Source: Sphingobium sp.
GTDB taxonomy: Bacteria > Pseudomonadota > Alphaproteobacteria > Sphingomonadales > Sphingomonadaceae
Direction: 5' to 3'
DNA length: 64,000 nucleotides
Assembly (NCBI GenBank): GCA_035196065.1
Contig: CP136575.1
Location: 1,757,444-1,821,443 of the forward strand
Under the pieces are notes generated by a model, which was not told the DNA's origin, did no database searches, and saw only the letters and a list, made by a program, of their open reading frames with translations. This document shows, in pieces, positions 47,059-58,195 of this stretch. The position numbers and the translations under genes were made by a program. Within the stretch, counting starts at the first letter, position 1. Each line of letters opens with the position of its first letter.

Positions 47059-47916
47059 GTGACTGTGATTGACATTGGCGGAGGCTTTCGCCCTAGTGGC
47101 TCAATGCGCCCTGCAATCCACCTTATCGGCCTTCCCACTGACGTTAACAGTTCGTTCGAGCGCGGAGCCGCTAAGGGTCCGGACGCAATCCGCGCGGCTT
47201 TAGCGAGCGACAGAGGTAATAGCGCGAGTGAGAGCGGGCTTGAACTTGGCACCGATATAGACCTTGTCGATTGTGGTGATCTGCCGCTGACTGACCATGA
47301 TGTCGAAATTGACGATCGTACAATTGCCGCGGCAGTTGCGCACGCGCCGCTACCTATCCTGTTGGGCGGCGATCATGCGATAACCTATCCGGTCGTGGCG
47401 GCGCTAGCGGCCCGCCATGGCCCGCTCAATATCCTGCATTTTGATGCCCATCCGGATCTTTATGCTGATTTTGAGGGCAATCCGCGCAGCCACGCCTCAC
47501 CTTTCGCCCGCATTTTCGAAGGTGGGTATGCGAAACGACTTGTGCAGGTCGGCATTCGCACGCTCAACCGCCATTGTCGCGAACAAGCTGACAAATATGG
47601 TGTCGAAATCCTGCCAATGGCTGATTTTCACGCGTCACACGTACCGGTACTTGATGGCCCACTCTATATCAGCGTCGACCTTGACGGGATCGACCCCTCC
47701 GAGGCCCCTGGTGTCGCGCATCCCGAACCCGGCGGGCTGCGGCTGCGCGAAGTGCTGACGGCGATCCACCGGCAGACCGCGCCGATCGTCGGCGCAGACA
47801 TTGTCGAACTCAATCCCGCCCGCGACATTGGCGATATCACCGCCATCCTAGCGGCAAAACTTGTCCGCGAACTTGCGGCCCGCATCACGCTCAATCACGA
47901 AGGAGAGTCCCGTTGA
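47059..47916 (+). CDS. ureohydrolase (arginase/agmatinase family)
   Basis: 285 residues with the binuclear manganese signatures: GGDHAITYP, ILHFDAHPDLYADFEG and SVDLDGIDPSEAPGVAHPEPGG. The SHASPFARI segment after the second motif is nearer to the agmatinase/guanidinobutyrase type than to arginase (SGNIHG), but this cannot settle the substrate. The frame starts at GTG 47059; the ATG at 47104, directly before IHLIGLPTD, is an equally likely start as neither has a ribosome binding site. The stop overlaps the GST start (TTGA). Confidence 0.87.
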   Translation: MTVIDIGGGFRPSGSMRPAIHLIGLPTDVNSSFERGAAKGPDAIRAALASDRGNSASESGLELGTDIDLVDCGDLPLTDHDVEIDDRTIAAAVAHAPLPILLGGDHAITYPVVAALAARHGPLNILHFDAHPDLYADFEGNPRSHASPFARIFEGGYAKRLVQVGIRTLNRHCREQADKYGVEILPMADFHASHVPVLDGPLYISVDLDGIDPSEAPGVAHPEPGGLRLREVLTAIHRQTAPIVGADIVELNPARDIGDITAILAAKLVRELAARITLNHEGESR

Positions 47917-48539
47917 CCTTGAAAGTTCATCATCTCAATAACAGCCGGTCGCAACGCATCCTCTGGTTGCTCGAGGAACTGGCTGTTCCTTATGAAATCG
48001 TCCACCATCAACGTGATGCTGTCACCAACCTTGCTCCGCCCGGCCTGCAGGCAATCCATCCGCTGGGTAAATCGCCGCTGATTGAGGACGATGGCAACAT
48101 CATCTACGAATCGGGGGCGATCGTAGAATATTTGTGCGAACGGCATGGCGGGGGCCATTTCGTGCCGGCGCGTGGCAGCGACGACCATATCCGTTATCTG
48201 GAATATCTGCACTTTGCCGAAGGGTCTGTGATGACGCCGATCCTGCTTAACCTCTATGTCGGCCGGCTGGGTGAGGCGGGCGCGCCGCTGCATCCGCGCA
48301 TCGACGAACAGCTTGAAAGCCATTTTGGCTTCATGGAAGACCGGCTGCTGCCGTCAGGCTGGTTTGTCGGGGAAACGCTGACCGGCGCGGATTTCATGAT
48401 GAGTTTTCCGGCCGAAGCCGCCGTCAAAAGCGGCCGCGCAGCCGATAAGCCGAAACTGACCGCTTATGTCGAGCGCATCCACGCCCGCCCGCAATGGCAG
48501 GCGGCACTTGCGAAGGGCGGGCCATATGCTTTTGCCTGA
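47913..48539 (+). CDS. glutathione S-transferase
   Basis: 208 residues: N-terminal thioredoxin-like domain (LKVHHLNNSRSQRILWLLEELAVPYEIV, IHPLGKSPLIEDDGNIIYESGAIVEYL with cis-Pro and ES motif), then the helical C-terminal domain (GADFMMSFPAEA). It joins glutathione to electrophiles or works as a peroxidase; substrate unknown. TTG start with AAGGAG 7 bases upstream, overlapping the ureohydrolase stop. Confidence 0.9.
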   Translation: MTLKVHHLNNSRSQRILWLLEELAVPYEIVHHQRDAVTNLAPPGLQAIHPLGKSPLIEDDGNIIYESGAIVEYLCERHGGGHFVPARGSDDHIRYLEYLHFAEGSVMTPILLNLYVGRLGEAGAPLHPRIDEQLESHFGFMEDRLLPSGWFVGETLTGADFMMSFPAEAAVKSGRAADKPKLTAYVERIHARPQWQAALAKGGPYAFA

Positions 48540-48619
48540 CCGAAGTGGCTGCGATCGTTCAGTCTAAACAATATATCCCGCTTGCAGCCCGCTTTGCCGT
48601 GTCCTAAGTCGCGCGGGCT

Positions 48620-51265
48620 ATGAGTTCGACCAATGATATCCGCCGCTCGTTCCTCGATTATTTCGCAGGACAAGACCATGATGTGGTGCCTTCGGCGCCG
48701 CTGGTGCCCTATAACGACCCGACATTGATGTTCACCAATGCCGGGATGGTGCCGTTCAAGAATGTCTTCACAGGCCTTGAAAGCCGCGCCAAGCCGCGTG
48801 CCGCTTCAAGCCAGAAATGCGTGCGCGCAGGCGGTAAGCATAATGATCTCGACAATGTGGGCTACACGGCGCGGCATCACACTTTCTTTGAAATGCTCGG
48901 GAATTTTTCCTTCGGCGATTATTTCAAGGAAGCGGCGATCACCCATGCCTGGACGCTGCTGACGAAGGAATGGGGCCTTGATCCCGATCGGTTGACGACG
49001 ACCGTTTATCATACCGACGACGAAGCCTTCGCCTTGTGGAAGAAGATTGCCGGGCTGCCCGATCATCGCATCATCCGCATCCCGACATCCGATAACTTCT
49101 GGTCGATGGGCGATACCGGGCCGTGCGGGCCTTGCAGCGAGATTTTCTACGACCATGGCGATCATATCGCCGGCGGCCCTCCGGGCAGCCCTGATGAGGA
49201 TGGCGACCGTTTTGTCGAGGTGTGGAACCTCGTCTTTATGCAGTTCGAACGGCAGGATGATGGCACTGACGTGCCGCTTCCAAAACCGAGCATCGATACC
49301 GGCATGGGGCTCGAGCGTATCTCTGCAGTGATGCAGGGTGTGCCTGACAATTATGATACCGATACCTTCAAAGCCTTGATCGCGGCGTCGGAAGAATTGA
49401 CGTCGACCAAGGCGCAAGGCGCGCAAATGGCCAGCCATCGCGTGATTGCCGACCATCTGCGTTCAACCAGCTTCTTGCTTGCCGATGGTGTGATGCCGTC
49501 GAACGAAGGCCGCGGCTACGTGCTGCGCCGGATTATGCGCCGTGCGATGCGTCATGCGCATCTTCTGGGCGCGAAAGAGCCGTTGATGCACCGTCTGGTC
49601 GGCAGCCTTGCGGCCGAGATGGGCGCTGCCTATCCCGAATTGCTGCGCGCGCAGCCGTTGATCGAAGCGACGCTGAAACAGGAAGAAACGCAGTTCCGCC
49701 GGACGCTCGACAAGGGGTTGAAGCTGCTCGACGAGGCGACCGGCGGAATGAAGCCGGGCGATGTGCTGCCCGGCGAAACCGCGTTCAAGCTGTATGACAC
49801 TTATGGCTTCCCTTATGACCTGACCGAGGACGCTTTGCGCGCGCAGGGTTTCGGGATCGACCGCAGCGGTTTCGATGCCGAAATGGACCAGCAAAAGGAA
49901 CGCGCCCGCGCCGCCTGGAAGGGCAGCGGTGCGAAGGCTTCGGATGAAGTGTGGTTCGACATTGCCGAACGCGTCGGTTCAACCGAGTTTACCGGCTACA
50001 CCGCCAGTGAGGGCGAAGGCCAGGTTGTGGCATTGGTTAAGGACGGCGGAGAAGTTGACTCGGCGAAGGCCGGCGACAGCGTGACCTTGATCACCAACCA
50101 GACGCCTTTTTACGGCGAAAGCGGCGGCCAGATGGGCGATGCCGGCAGCATTACCAGCCTTGCCGGGTTCAAGGCAGTGGTTGCCGATACGTCCAAACCG
50201 CTTGGCAGGCTGCACGCGCATCAATTGATGGTCGAGACCGGCGAGGTGAAGGTGGGCGACGTCGTCCAACTGAAGATTGATACGGTCCGCCGTGATCAAC
50301 TTCGGTCCAACCATAGCGCAACGCATTTGCTGCACGCTGCGCTGCGCAACCGCCTTGGTGGCCATGTGACGCAGAAGGGCAGTCTTGTCGCACCCGATCG
50401 CCTGCGCTTCGACTTTTCGCACAATCAGGCGGTAACCCCGCAGGACATCTCGGCTATCGAAGCCGAGGTCAACGCCCAGATTCGTGTCAACAAGGCGGTC
50501 AGCACCCGTTTGATGGCTCCGGATGAAGCCGTTGCAGCTGGCGCATTGGCACTGTTTGGCGAAAAATATGGCGATGAAGTCCGCGTCCTCAGTATGGGAG
50601 ACGCCGATGGCAGCAATTATTCGGTTGAGCTTTGCGGTGGCACCCATGTCAATGCATTGGGCGATATTGCGATCTTTTCTATCGTGTCCGAAGGCGCTGT
50701 CGCCAGCGGTATTCGCCGTATCGAGGCACTGACCGGAGAGGCAGCGCGGCTGCATCTTGCGGCGCGCGAAGGCCAGATCAAGGAACTGGCATCGCTGTTC
50801 AAGGTTGCACCCGAAGAAGTCGGTGCCCGTGTCGAAACATTGATCGCCGAAAGGCGTGCACTCGAAAAAGAACTGTCAGAGACCAAGACCAAGCTTGCCC
50901 TTTCCGGCGGCGGTGGTCCCAAGGCAGAGGCTGAGACGATCGGTGACGCGCGCTTCATGGGGCAGGTGATCGCTGGAATCGAGCCCAAGGCGCTGCGCGG
51001 TCTTGCCGATGACCAGATGAAGGCGTTGGGTGGCGGCGTGGTTGCCATCATTGCCGCCAATGAAAATGCCAACACCGTGGTGGTTGCTGTTTCCCCTGAA
51101 CTGCATGGCCGTTTCGACGCGCCCGCGCTGGTTCGTGCTGCGACGGCTGCAATGGGCGGGCAGGGTGGCGGAGGCCGGCCTGAAATGGCGCAGGGCGGAG
51201 GCCCTGCCGGATCGGATCAGGCGCAGGCGGCGATTGATGCAATCAAGGCTGTGCTTGCGGGTTAA
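48620..51265 (+). CDS. alaS: alanyl-tRNA synthetase
   Basis: 881 residues, class II: motif 1 at [50 protein letters not shown] [14 protein letters not shown], an editing domain with [13 protein letters not shown] (H-x3-H) and [11 protein letters not shown] (Cys-x3-His), and a C-terminal C-Ala domain with [13 protein letters not shown]. It charges tRNA-Ala and clears Ser/Gly mischarging. Its last 23 bases overlap the convergent antiporter gene. Confidence 0.98.
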   Translation: MSSTNDIRRSFLDYFAGQDHDVVPSAPLVPYNDPTLMFTNAGMVPFKNVFTGLESRAKPRAASSQKCVRAGGKHNDLDNVGYTARHHTFFEMLGNFSFGDYFKEAAITHAWTLLTKEWGLDPDRLTTTVYHTDDEAFALWKKIAGLPDHRIIRIPTSDNFWSMGDTGPCGPCSEIFYDHGDHIAGGPPGSPDEDGDRFVEVWNLVFMQFERQDDGTDVPLPKPSIDTGMGLERISAVMQGVPDNYDTDTFKALIAASEELTSTKAQGAQMASHRVIADHLRSTSFLLADGVMPSNEGRGYVLRRIMRRAMRHAHLLGAKEPLMHRLVGSLAAEMGAAYPELLRAQPLIEATLKQEETQFRRTLDKGLKLLDEATGGMKPGDVLPGETAFKLYDTYGFPYDLTEDALRAQGFGIDRSGFDAEMDQQKERARAAWKGSGAKASDEVWFDIAERVGSTEFTGYTASEGEGQVVALVKDGGEVDSAKAGDSVTLITNQTPFYGESGGQMGDAGSITSLAGFKAVVADTSKPLGRLHAHQLMVETGEVKVGDVVQLKIDTVRRDQLRSNHSATHLLHAALRNRLGGHVTQKGSLVAPDRLRFDFSHNQAVTPQDISAIEAEVNAQIRVNKAVSTRLMAPDEAVAAGALALFGEKYGDEVRVLSMGDADGSNYSVELCGGTHVNALGDIAIFSIVSEGAVASGIRRIEALTGEAARLHLAAREGQIKELASLFKVAPEEVGARVETLIAERRALEKELSETKTKLALSGGGGPKAEAETIGDARFMGQVIAGIEPKALRGLADDQMKALGGGVVAIIAANENANTVVVAVSPELHGRFDAPALVRAATAAMGGQGGGGRPEMAQGGGPAGSDQAQAAIDAIKAVLAG

Positions 51266-53033
51266 CCCGGGAGCGCAGCTTTAACCGCGGCGCTTCATCT
51301 AATTCCCCAGCTTCCTTGATGGCACGGCGAAATTCGTCGCGCTTTTCATGGATTGATTTGATTACTGGCCCCATCGCAATGCCGAGGTCAACCAGCACGG
51401 CTTCCGATAGCTGCAATGAGCTTTCCAAGGTTTCTGGCACGGCATCGCTTACCCCCGCCAGATACAATTCGGCGGCATGATCTGCGTCACGCGCGCGCGC
51501 GATAATGGTCAAGTCGGGATAGTCTGCCCGGGCGCGTTTCACCGTCTTGGCGGCCAGCACCGGATCGTTCATCGTTAGCACCAGCGCCTTGGCGCTATCC
51601 AGATTCAGCCGGTGGAGCGTTTGCGGTTTGCCAACGTCGCCAAAAGCCGTCCGATAGCCATCCCGGCGTGCCGCAAGGACCGAATCGACGTTATTCTCCA
51701 CCGCCAGATAAGGCTCGCCATGCACTTTCAGCATGTCTGCCACCAATTGGCCGACGCGGCCGAAACCGATGATCACGGTGCGCTGCTCGTTTGAATCGTC
51801 GATCACATCATCCAGCACAATGCCTGATGTGCGGATTTCGATCCGGCGGGAGATATCATTTCCGATGCGCGCCAGAATCGGCGTGATCAGAAGACCGATC
51901 GCGGTTGCCACTTGCCAGAATTTGGCGGTTTCGGGATCAATGATCGCGGCAGCGCTGGCGGCGCCCAGAACAATCAAGGTTGTTTCCGAAGGGCTCGACA
52001 TCAACAGCCCCGTTTCCGCCGCGACGCCGGCCCGTGCACCTGCGAGCTTTAACAATCCACCGACGACAATGGCGTTGATCGCGATGGCCATGATGATCGC
52101 GGCTGCCAGTTCGTGCCAATATTCGACGATAAATCCGATATCGATCTGCATCCCGATGCTGATCAGGAATACGCCGAGGGCAAGGCCCTTGAACGGCTGC
52201 ACAACGGTTTCAACTTCACCTCGATAATCGGTTTCAGCAATCAGCAGGCCCGCAATCAAGGCGCCTACAATCGGCGACAGGCCGACTGCGGCTGTGGCGA
52301 GACTGGAAACGAGCACGACGAGCAGCGTCGCTGCAATAAACAGTTCCGGGCTTTTTGTTCGTGCAGCCTGCCCGAAGAGTGGCGGCAGTAGGAAGCGACC
52401 TGCAACGAGCATCGCGATGATGACGGCAAGACCCTGCCAGACCAGCGTGAACAGCCCGTCCCAACCTCCACCGCTGGCCGCCTGCGGGCCAAGGACGCCG
52501 AGGACGAATATAATGGGGACGATCGCTAGGTCTTCGAACAACAGCATCGCGAAAGCCGGTTTGCCAACGGAGGAAGTCGTTCCGGCAATGGGGAGAACAA
52601 GCGCGGTTGAAGAAAGCGAGAGTGCAAGGCCAAGGCCTGCAGCCTCAGTCGGGCTATAGCCAAAAGCAAACAATGCACCGCCGATAAGAAGCGCGCCGCC
52701 AAACAATTCGGCTGCACCCAGCCCGAAGACCTGCTTGCGCATACGCCACAGACGGCGAAAGGAAAGTTCGAGCCCGATACCGAAGAGAAGCAGGATAATC
52801 CCGAACTCACCTACTCGGTCGACACCTTCCGTATCGTAGATGGTGATCCATTTTAGCCAAGGGTAATCGCCGGTAAGGAAGCCAAGCCCCATGGGGCCGA
52901 CGAGCACGCCCACAAGCAGAAAGCCGATGATGGGCGTGATGCGCAACCGGGCAAAGGCGGGGATGACGATCCCCGCTGCGCCGAGGATGATCAGCGCATT
53001 TTGCAGCCCGTCTGTGTTGAGTTCGGCGGCCAT
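51243..53033 (-). CDS. monovalent cation:proton antiporter, CPA2 family (KefB/RosB-like)
   Basis: 596 residues: about 12 membrane segments in the first 390, with [26 protein letters not shown] and the AxLxFA-type [16 protein letters not shown], followed by a TrkA-N (Rossmann) domain ([22 protein letters not shown]) and a short tail. Resembles KefB/KefC-type potassium efflux systems. Start ATG at 53033. It overlaps alaS at its 3' end and stands alone upstream. Confidence 0.91.
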   Translation of the reverse strand: MAAELNTDGLQNALIILGAAGIVIPAFARLRITPIIGFLLVGVLVGPMGLGFLTGDYPWLKWITIYDTEGVDRVGEFGIILLLFGIGLELSFRRLWRMRKQVFGLGAAELFGGALLIGGALFAFGYSPTEAAGLGLALSLSSTALVLPIAGTTSSVGKPAFAMLLFEDLAIVPIIFVLGVLGPQAASGGGWDGLFTLVWQGLAVIIAMLVAGRFLLPPLFGQAARTKSPELFIAATLLVVLVSSLATAAVGLSPIVGALIAGLLIAETDYRGEVETVVQPFKGLALGVFLISIGMQIDIGFIVEYWHELAAAIIMAIAINAIVVGGLLKLAGARAGVAAETGLLMSSPSETTLIVLGAASAAAIIDPETAKFWQVATAIGLLITPILARIGNDISRRIEIRTSGIVLDDVIDDSNEQRTVIIGFGRVGQLVADMLKVHGEPYLAVENNVDSVLAARRDGYRTAFGDVGKPQTLHRLNLDSAKALVLTMNDPVLAAKTVKRARADYPDLTIIARARDADHAAELYLAGVSDAVPETLESSLQLSEAVLVDLGIAMGPVIKSIHEKRDEFRRAIKEAGELDEAPRLKLRSRVNPQAQP

Positions 53034-53073
53034 GCCCTCTTATTAGAGAGAAGGGGCCGCCGATGTCAGCAGC

Positions 53074-54297
53074 TTATTTCCAGCTACCCATTTTTTGTTC
53101 GAGGTTGACGCGAACCTGTTCGAAGAACTGCTCGGTGGTCATCCACGCCTGATCGGGGCCGATCAGGATGGCAAGGTCCTTGGTCATCGCGCCGCTTTCA
53201 ACGGTCTCGATGCAGACCTGCTCCAGCGTTTCGGCGAAGCGGGTTACATCGGGGGTTTCGTCGAACTTGCCGCGATATTTCAGGCCACCGGTCCAAGCGA
53301 AGATTGACGCGATCGGATTAGTCGAGGTTGCCTTGCCCTGCTGATGCTGGCGGTAATGGCGGGTTACCGTGCCATGCGCGGCTTCGGCTTCCACTGTCTT
53401 GCCGTCGGGCGTCATCAGGATGGAGGTCATCAGGCCGAGCGAGCCAAAGCCTTGTGCGACCTGATCCGACTGGACGTCGCCGTCATAATTCTTGCAAGCC
53501 CAGACGAACTTGCCGCTCCATTTCAGGGCCGATGCCACCATGTCATCGATCAGGCGGTGTTCGTAAACAATGCCGGCCGCACCGAACTTTTCCTTAAAGC
53601 CTTCGGTCTCGAATACCTCTTGGAACAGATCCTTGAAGCGGCCGTCATAGGCCTTGAGGATGGTGTTCTTGGTCGACAAATATACCGGCCAACCAAGGCC
53701 AAGGCCGTAGTTGAACGAGGCGCGCGCGAAATCGCGGATCGAATCGTCAAGATTATACATCGCCATGGCGACGCCCGAGCTGGGGAATTTGAAGACTTCG
53801 AGGTCGATATTCTTGCCATCGTCACCATCAAAGACGAGGCGCAGCGTGCCGGGGCCGGGGATCAGCGTATCGGTTGCGCGATACTGGTCACCAAAGGCAT
53901 GGCGGCCGACAACAATGGGGTCGGTCCAACCCGGGATCAGCCGGGGCACATTTTCGATCACGATGGGCTCGCGGAACACAACGCCACCCAGAATGTTGCG
54001 AATCGTCCCATTGGGCGATTTCCACATCTTTTTCAGGTTGAATTCTTTGACGCGGTCTTCATCGGGGGTGATTGTCGCGCACTTTACGCCAACGCCATAT
54101 TCCCGGATCGCATTGGCACTATCGACGGTGATCTTGTCGTCGGTCGCATCGCGCGCTTCGATGCCAAGATCGTAATATTTCAGGTCAATATCGAGATAGG
54201 GCAAAATCAGGCGTTCGCGGATCCATTGCCAGATGATCCGGGTCATTTCGTCGCCATCAAGTTCGACGACGGGGTTCTTCACCTTGATTTTTGCCAT
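53074..54297 (-). CDS. icd: NADP-dependent isocitrate dehydrogenase
   Basis: 407 residues, the homodimeric type of alphaproteobacteria, close to eukaryotic IDH. It shows [16 protein letters not shown], the substrate segment [26 protein letters not shown], and [17 protein letters not shown] with metal ligands. It makes 2-oxoglutarate and NADPH in the citric acid cycle. The frame opens 23 codons upstream, but the family starts at MAKIKVKNP. It is divergent from psd across about 145 bases. Confidence 0.97.
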   Translation of the reverse strand: MAKIKVKNPVVELDGDEMTRIIWQWIRERLILPYLDIDLKYYDLGIEARDATDDKITVDSANAIREYGVGVKCATITPDEDRVKEFNLKKMWKSPNGTIRNILGGVVFREPIVIENVPRLIPGWTDPIVVGRHAFGDQYRATDTLIPGPGTLRLVFDGDDGKNIDLEVFKFPSSGVAMAMYNLDDSIRDFARASFNYGLGLGWPVYLSTKNTILKAYDGRFKDLFQEVFETEGFKEKFGAAGIVYEHRLIDDMVASALKWSGKFVWACKNYDGDVQSDQVAQGFGSLGLMTSILMTPDGKTVEAEAAHGTVTRHYRQHQQGKATSTNPIASIFAWTGGLKYRGKFDETPDVTRFAETLEQVCIETVESGAMTKDLAILIGPDQAWMTTEQFFEQVRVNLEQKMGSWK

Positions 54298-54342
54298 GAT
54301 GCTGCTGCTTTCCTTGGGGATGTCGTTTTTGTTTACGGCTGC

Positions 54343-54370
54343 GCCATAGCAAAGTTTGAACGGCAATCAA
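54343..54370 (-). promoter_or_regulatory. candidate icd promoter
   Basis: On the minus strand TTGATT (54370-54365) and TATGGC (54348-54343) are 16 bases apart, about 45 bases before the icd start. It is inferred from consensus only. Confidence 0.3.
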
Positions 54371-54442
54371 CTGCCTGACCGGCCAGACAGGTATAGCAGC
54401 AAACGGTTGTATAGTGCGGTCGCACCGCCTAAATGCAACTCA

Positions 54443-55177
54443 ATGTCAAAACAAGAACTCACCAACCGGGGTGCCGGGGTCGCAAAATGGTCCTTCCCGC
54501 CAGTCCATCCGGAAGGCCGGAAATTCGGCCTAATCGCAGCGGCAATCACCGCAATCTTTGCCTTCATGGCTTGGGAAACGCTGGCCTGGCCGATGGCAGG
54601 TGTCACGATCTGGACGCTTGCCTTTTTCCGTGATCCCGCACGCGCAACACCGATTGATGATCGATTCATCGTGTCACCAGCGGATGGCCTTGTCACTCTG
54701 ATCGAGAAAGTCCCGCCACCGCCCGAATTGTCGGGGCCTGCTGGTTTGGGTGATGAGCCCATGATCCGCGTGTCGATTTTCATGAGCGTCTTTGACGTGC
54801 ACATCAACCGTGCGCCGATCCGTGGCACGATCAAGCGGGTGGCCTATATTGCGGGTAAGTTCCTCAACGCCGATCTGGACAAGGCCAGCGAAGAGAATGA
54901 ACGCCAGCATTTTCTTGTCGAACGCCCTGACGGCGTCCGTATCGGCTTTACCCAGATTGCAGGGCTTGTGGCCCGTCGAATCGTCGCTTTCGTAAAAGAA
55001 GGCGATATTGTTGCCGCAGGGCAACGCGTCGGCCTGATCCGCTTTGGCAGCCGCGTCGATGTCTATCTGCCGCATGGCACCGCGCCGCGCATCATCAAGG
55101 GGCAACGTTGCGTTGCAGGCGAAACGATCCTTGCCGATATCGGTGTCGATCAGGATCTGCGTGCGATCGCCCATTGA
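54443..55177 (+). CDS. psd: phosphatidylserine decarboxylase
   Basis: 244 residues of the short PSD type. One or two hydrophobic segments near residues 28-62 anchor it in the membrane. The self-cleavage site FGSRVD (Gly202-Ser203) would give the pyruvoyl group; [12 protein letters not shown] is a typical motif. The frame opens upstream at 54356, but the ATG at 54443 (SKQELTN...) is the natural start. It is followed by pssA 45 bases on, the usual psd-pssA pair. Confidence 0.95.
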   Translation: MSKQELTNRGAGVAKWSFPPVHPEGRKFGLIAAAITAIFAFMAWETLAWPMAGVTIWTLAFFRDPARATPIDDRFIVSPADGLVTLIEKVPPPPELSGPAGLGDEPMIRVSIFMSVFDVHINRAPIRGTIKRVAYIAGKFLNADLDKASEENERQHFLVERPDGVRIGFTQIAGLVARRIVAFVKEGDIVAAGQRVGLIRFGSRVDVYLPHGTAPRIIKGQRCVAGETILADIGVDQDLRAIAH

Positions 55178-55222
55178 TGTGCGACCATTGACAAGCGCGG
55201 TCCTGCGGCCGAAACCGCACCT

Positions 55223-55984
55223 ATGAGTGATATTCAGAACCGGCCCGGCATTTCGTTGCGCGCGCTTGCTCCTAACGCCGTCACGGCCATGGCATTATGC
55301 ACTGGCCTGTCGGGTGTCTGGTTTGCCTTGCAGCAAAGGTGGGATGCCGCGCTGCTGGCGATTGTGGTTGCCGGCGTGCTTGATGCTATGGACGGCCGAA
55401 TTGCGCGGATGCTCAAAGGCGAAAGCCGTTTTGGCGCTGAGCTGGATTCGCTTTCTGACGTGATTGCCTTTGGCGCTACCCCTGCGCTGATCGTCTACAG
55501 CTGGGCGTTGCAGCATATGCCGCGTTTCGGCTGGACTATCTGCGTTTTCTTTGTCCTTTGCGCCGCGTTGCGGCTGGCACGGTTCAACGCGCACATCGAC
55601 GCAGATGAACAGCCGCATAAATCCGCCGGGTTCAACACGGGCGTGCCGTCACCTGCCGGCGCCGGCCTGATGTTATTGCCGTTGACAATATGGCTCGAAA
55701 CCGGGGCGGACTGGGCACGCGACTATCGCCTGATCGGCCCTTGGGTGCTGTTGATTTCGTTCCTGATGATTTCCAACGTGGCTACCTTCAGCTGGTCCTC
55801 GATCCGTATTCGCCGTGCCTTCCGCTTCATGGCACTGGCCGGGGTCGGATTATACGCTGCCGCGCTGATTGCAGCACCCTGGGTTGCGCTGATTGTGGCC
55901 AGCCTTGTCTATGCATTGCTGATCCCGTTGAGCATCGTCAGCTATGCAAAGGTCAAACGGGCGAGGCGCGCGCAAAGCGCTTGA
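55223..55984 (+). CDS. pssA: CDP-diacylglycerol-serine O-phosphatidyltransferase
   Basis: 253 residues, CDP-alcohol phosphatidyltransferase family: the motif D-G-x2-A-R-x8-G-x3-D-x3-D is visible as DAMDGRIARMLKGESRFGAELDSLSD (residues 56-81). About six membrane segments. It makes phosphatidylserine, which psd just upstream turns into phosphatidylethanolamine. The two genes form an operon. Confidence 0.96.
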   Translation: MSDIQNRPGISLRALAPNAVTAMALCTGLSGVWFALQQRWDAALLAIVVAGVLDAMDGRIARMLKGESRFGAELDSLSDVIAFGATPALIVYSWALQHMPRFGWTICVFFVLCAALRLARFNAHIDADEQPHKSAGFNTGVPSPAGAGLMLLPLTIWLETGADWARDYRLIGPWVLLISFLMISNVATFSWSSIRIRRAFRFMALAGVGLYAAALIAAPWVALIVASLVYALLIPLSIVSYAKVKRARRAQSA

Positions 55985-56038
55985 CGCTCTGGCCACTTTG
56001 GCTAAGTTCCATTTTTGTTCTTGCAGCTGGAGCTTGAA

Positions 56039-57391
56039 TTGGACCCGTTGATTATCGTTTTCGTTGTTATCCTTGCGCTGCTGGCAGGGCTCGGTCTGGG
56101 TTGGCTGATGGGCGGGAAGGCCGCGCGCGCGGGCGGCGAAACGACGCTGCAACTGCGCGCCATGCTTGATGAAGTCGTGGCGGAACGCGATCGCGCGAAA
56201 GACCGTCTGGCACGGATCGAAACCTCTTTGGAAGAGCGTGAGCGCAGTTTCGATGAGCAGCTGCGCGCATTGGGTGAAGCGAAGGATCTGCTCGCTGCGC
56301 AATTTGGCGAGATTGGCCAGAAATTGCTCGGCGAGGCGCAGCAGGCCTTTTTGCAGCGCGCAGATGAGCGGTTTCACCAGGCGGGTGAAAAAAATGAAGA
56401 ACGGCTGAAACAATTGCTGGCCCCGGTGGGGGAGCGGTTGAAAGCCTATGAGGATCAGGTCGGCCGGATCGAAAAGGACCGGACCGAAGCCTATGGTGCG
56501 TTGACCGGTCTGATCGATCAGATGCGCGCCGGGCAGGAAAGGGTGCAGAGCGAGGCAGCGCGCCTCGTCAATTCGCTGCGCAATGCGCCCAAGGCACGCG
56601 GCCGTTGGGGCGAACAACAGTTGAAAAATGTTCTGGAAAGCTGCGGGCTTGCCGAACATGTAGATTATGTCACTGAAGCCAGCGTCACAGTTGAGGATGG
56701 ACGGCTGCGCCCCGATGCGATCATCCGCATCCCCGGCGGGCGGAGCCTCGTCATTGATGCCAAGGTCTCGCTGAACGATTATCAGGACGGGTTTAACGCC
56801 GATGATGACGATGCCCGTCAGATCGCGATGACGCGCCATACCGCATCGATGAAGGCGCATATCGATGGCCTTTCGCGAAAGGCCTATTGGGATCAGTTCG
56901 ACGATGCGCCGGACTATGTAATCATGTTCGTGCCGGGCGAGCATTTCCTGGCTGCCGCACTGGAACATGAACCGGCCCTATGGGACGTCGCCTTTGAAAA
57001 GCGGGTGCTGCTGGCGACGCCGACCAACCTTGTGGCGATTGCCCGCACGGTCGCCAGTGTCTGGCGGCAGGAAGGGCTGGCGCGCGAGGCGAAACAGATC
57101 GGCGCGCTGGGCAAGGAAATGTATGATCGCATCGCGGTGGCGGCGGGGCACTTGAAATCGGTGGGGTCGGGGCTTTCCTCTGCGGTGAACAATTACAACA
57201 AGTTCGTAGGCAGTTTCGAACGCAATGTGATGTCGACAGGGCGCAAATTTGCCGAGTTGAATATCGAGACCGGCAAACGCGACCTTGAGGATGTGCCCTT
57301 GGTAGAGGCGTTGCCCCGCTATGGAAGCGCTGGCGAAGCAGCGGTGGGCGAGGAGATGCCCCAGCTGCCGAACGAGGCAGCCAGCGCCTGA
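56039..57391 (+). CDS. rmuC: DNA recombination protein RmuC
   Basis: About 450 residues: a membrane anchor (residues 4-24, IIVFVVILALLAGLGLGWLMGG), a long coiled coil (about 30-170) and the RmuC nuclease-like domain (RGRWGEQQLKNVLESCGL, RPDAIIRIPGGRSLVIDAKVSL, YVIMFVPGEHFLAAAL, LLATPTNLVAIARTVASVWRQE). The frame starts at TTG 56015; I prefer the TTG at 56039, which has GGAG 6 bases upstream and places the anchor at the N-terminus. The stop abuts that of the opposite gene with no gap. Confidence 0.92.
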   Translation: MDPLIIVFVVILALLAGLGLGWLMGGKAARAGGETTLQLRAMLDEVVAERDRAKDRLARIETSLEERERSFDEQLRALGEAKDLLAAQFGEIGQKLLGEAQQAFLQRADERFHQAGEKNEERLKQLLAPVGERLKAYEDQVGRIEKDRTEAYGALTGLIDQMRAGQERVQSEAARLVNSLRNAPKARGRWGEQQLKNVLESCGLAEHVDYVTEASVTVEDGRLRPDAIIRIPGGRSLVIDAKVSLNDYQDGFNADDDDARQIAMTRHTASMKAHIDGLSRKAYWDQFDDAPDYVIMFVPGEHFLAAALEHEPALWDVAFEKRVLLATPTNLVAIARTVASVWRQEGLAREAKQIGALGKEMYDRIAVAAGHLKSVGSGLSSAVNNYNKFVGSFERNVMSTGRKFAELNIETGKRDLEDVPLVEALPRYGSAGEAAVGEEMPQLPNEAASA

Positions 57392-58195
57392 TTAGCGCAG
57401 ACGGAACTGGTTCAGAACTTCATAAGCCATCACCGCTGTCGCCACTGCGGCGTTCAAACTGTCCGCCTTGCCGCGCATCGGCATTTTCACCAGTAGGTCG
57501 CATTCGGCTTCATAGGTTTCGGGCAATCCTTGCGCCTCATTGCCGGTGAGGATGAAGCAGGGACGCTGATAATCGGGGGCTTGATAATCGACGTCTGTTT
57601 GCAGGCTAGTGCCGACAAGCTGTCCGGGCCCAGTGCGTAGCCATGTGATAAATTCATCCCAGCGGCACTGCACGATTTTCTGCGTGAAAATTGCGCCCAT
57701 GCTTGCCCGCACAGCCTCGACTGAAAAGGGATCGGTACAGTCGTCGATCAGGATCAGCCCACCTGCGCCCACGGCATCGCCTGTACGCAGCATCGTGCCC
57801 AAATTCCCGGGATCGCGCATCGCCTGCGCAACCAGCCAGATGTCGGCACTTTTTCGGTCGAGCGTTTCGAGCGTGGTCGAAAATTCCTTATAGACCCCCA
57901 AGATTGTCTGCGGATTTTCTTTGCCCGAAAGCTTGCCCAATATGTCGGCCGAAGTTTCGATTACATCGCCGCCCGCAGCGAGCACTTCGCCTTCCAACGC
58001 AATTTCAAGTGCATGGGCATCACGCCCGGCAGCGCGGAATAGCATATCCGGCAGAAATCCTGCTTCGCGCGCCTCTGTCAGGATGCGTAGCCCCTCTGCC
58101 AGAAAAAGGCCCTCGCGCCTGCGATGCTTTTTGTCACGCAGCGAACGTATCCGCTTGACCAGCGGATTGGAAAAGCCGGTAATTTCCTTACGCAT
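57392..58195 (-). CDS. TrmH/SpoU-family RNA 2'-O-methyltransferase
   Basis: 267 residues: an N-terminal RNA-binding part (FSNPLVKRIRSLRDKKHRRREGLFLAEG) and a SPOUT domain (QAMRDPGNLGTMLRTGDAVGAGGLILIDD, FILTGNEAQGLPE, VKMPMRGKADSLNAAVATAVMAYE). It matches the TsnR/YsgA-like group of rRNA or tRNA ribose methylases; the target base is unknown. Its start overlaps the HPr stop by one base (TGATG), so it may be the last gene of the block to the right. Confidence 0.88.
   Translation of the reverse strand: MRKEITGFSNPLVKRIRSLRDKKHRRREGLFLAEGLRILTEAREAGFLPDMLFRAAGRDAHALEIALEGEVLAAGGDVIETSADILGKLSGKENPQTILGVYKEFSTTLETLDRKSADIWLVAQAMRDPGNLGTMLRTGDAVGAGGLILIDDCTDPFSVEAVRASMGAIFTQKIVQCRWDEFITWLRTGPGQLVGTSLQTDVDYQAPDYQRPCFILTGNEAQGLPETYEAECDLLVKMPMRGKADSLNAAVATAVMAYEVLNQFRLR

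Noticed and set aside
53344..54378. Plus-strand open frame of 344 codons opposite icd
   Set aside because: Mirror frame of icd; no domain pattern, and it runs into the icd-psd control region.
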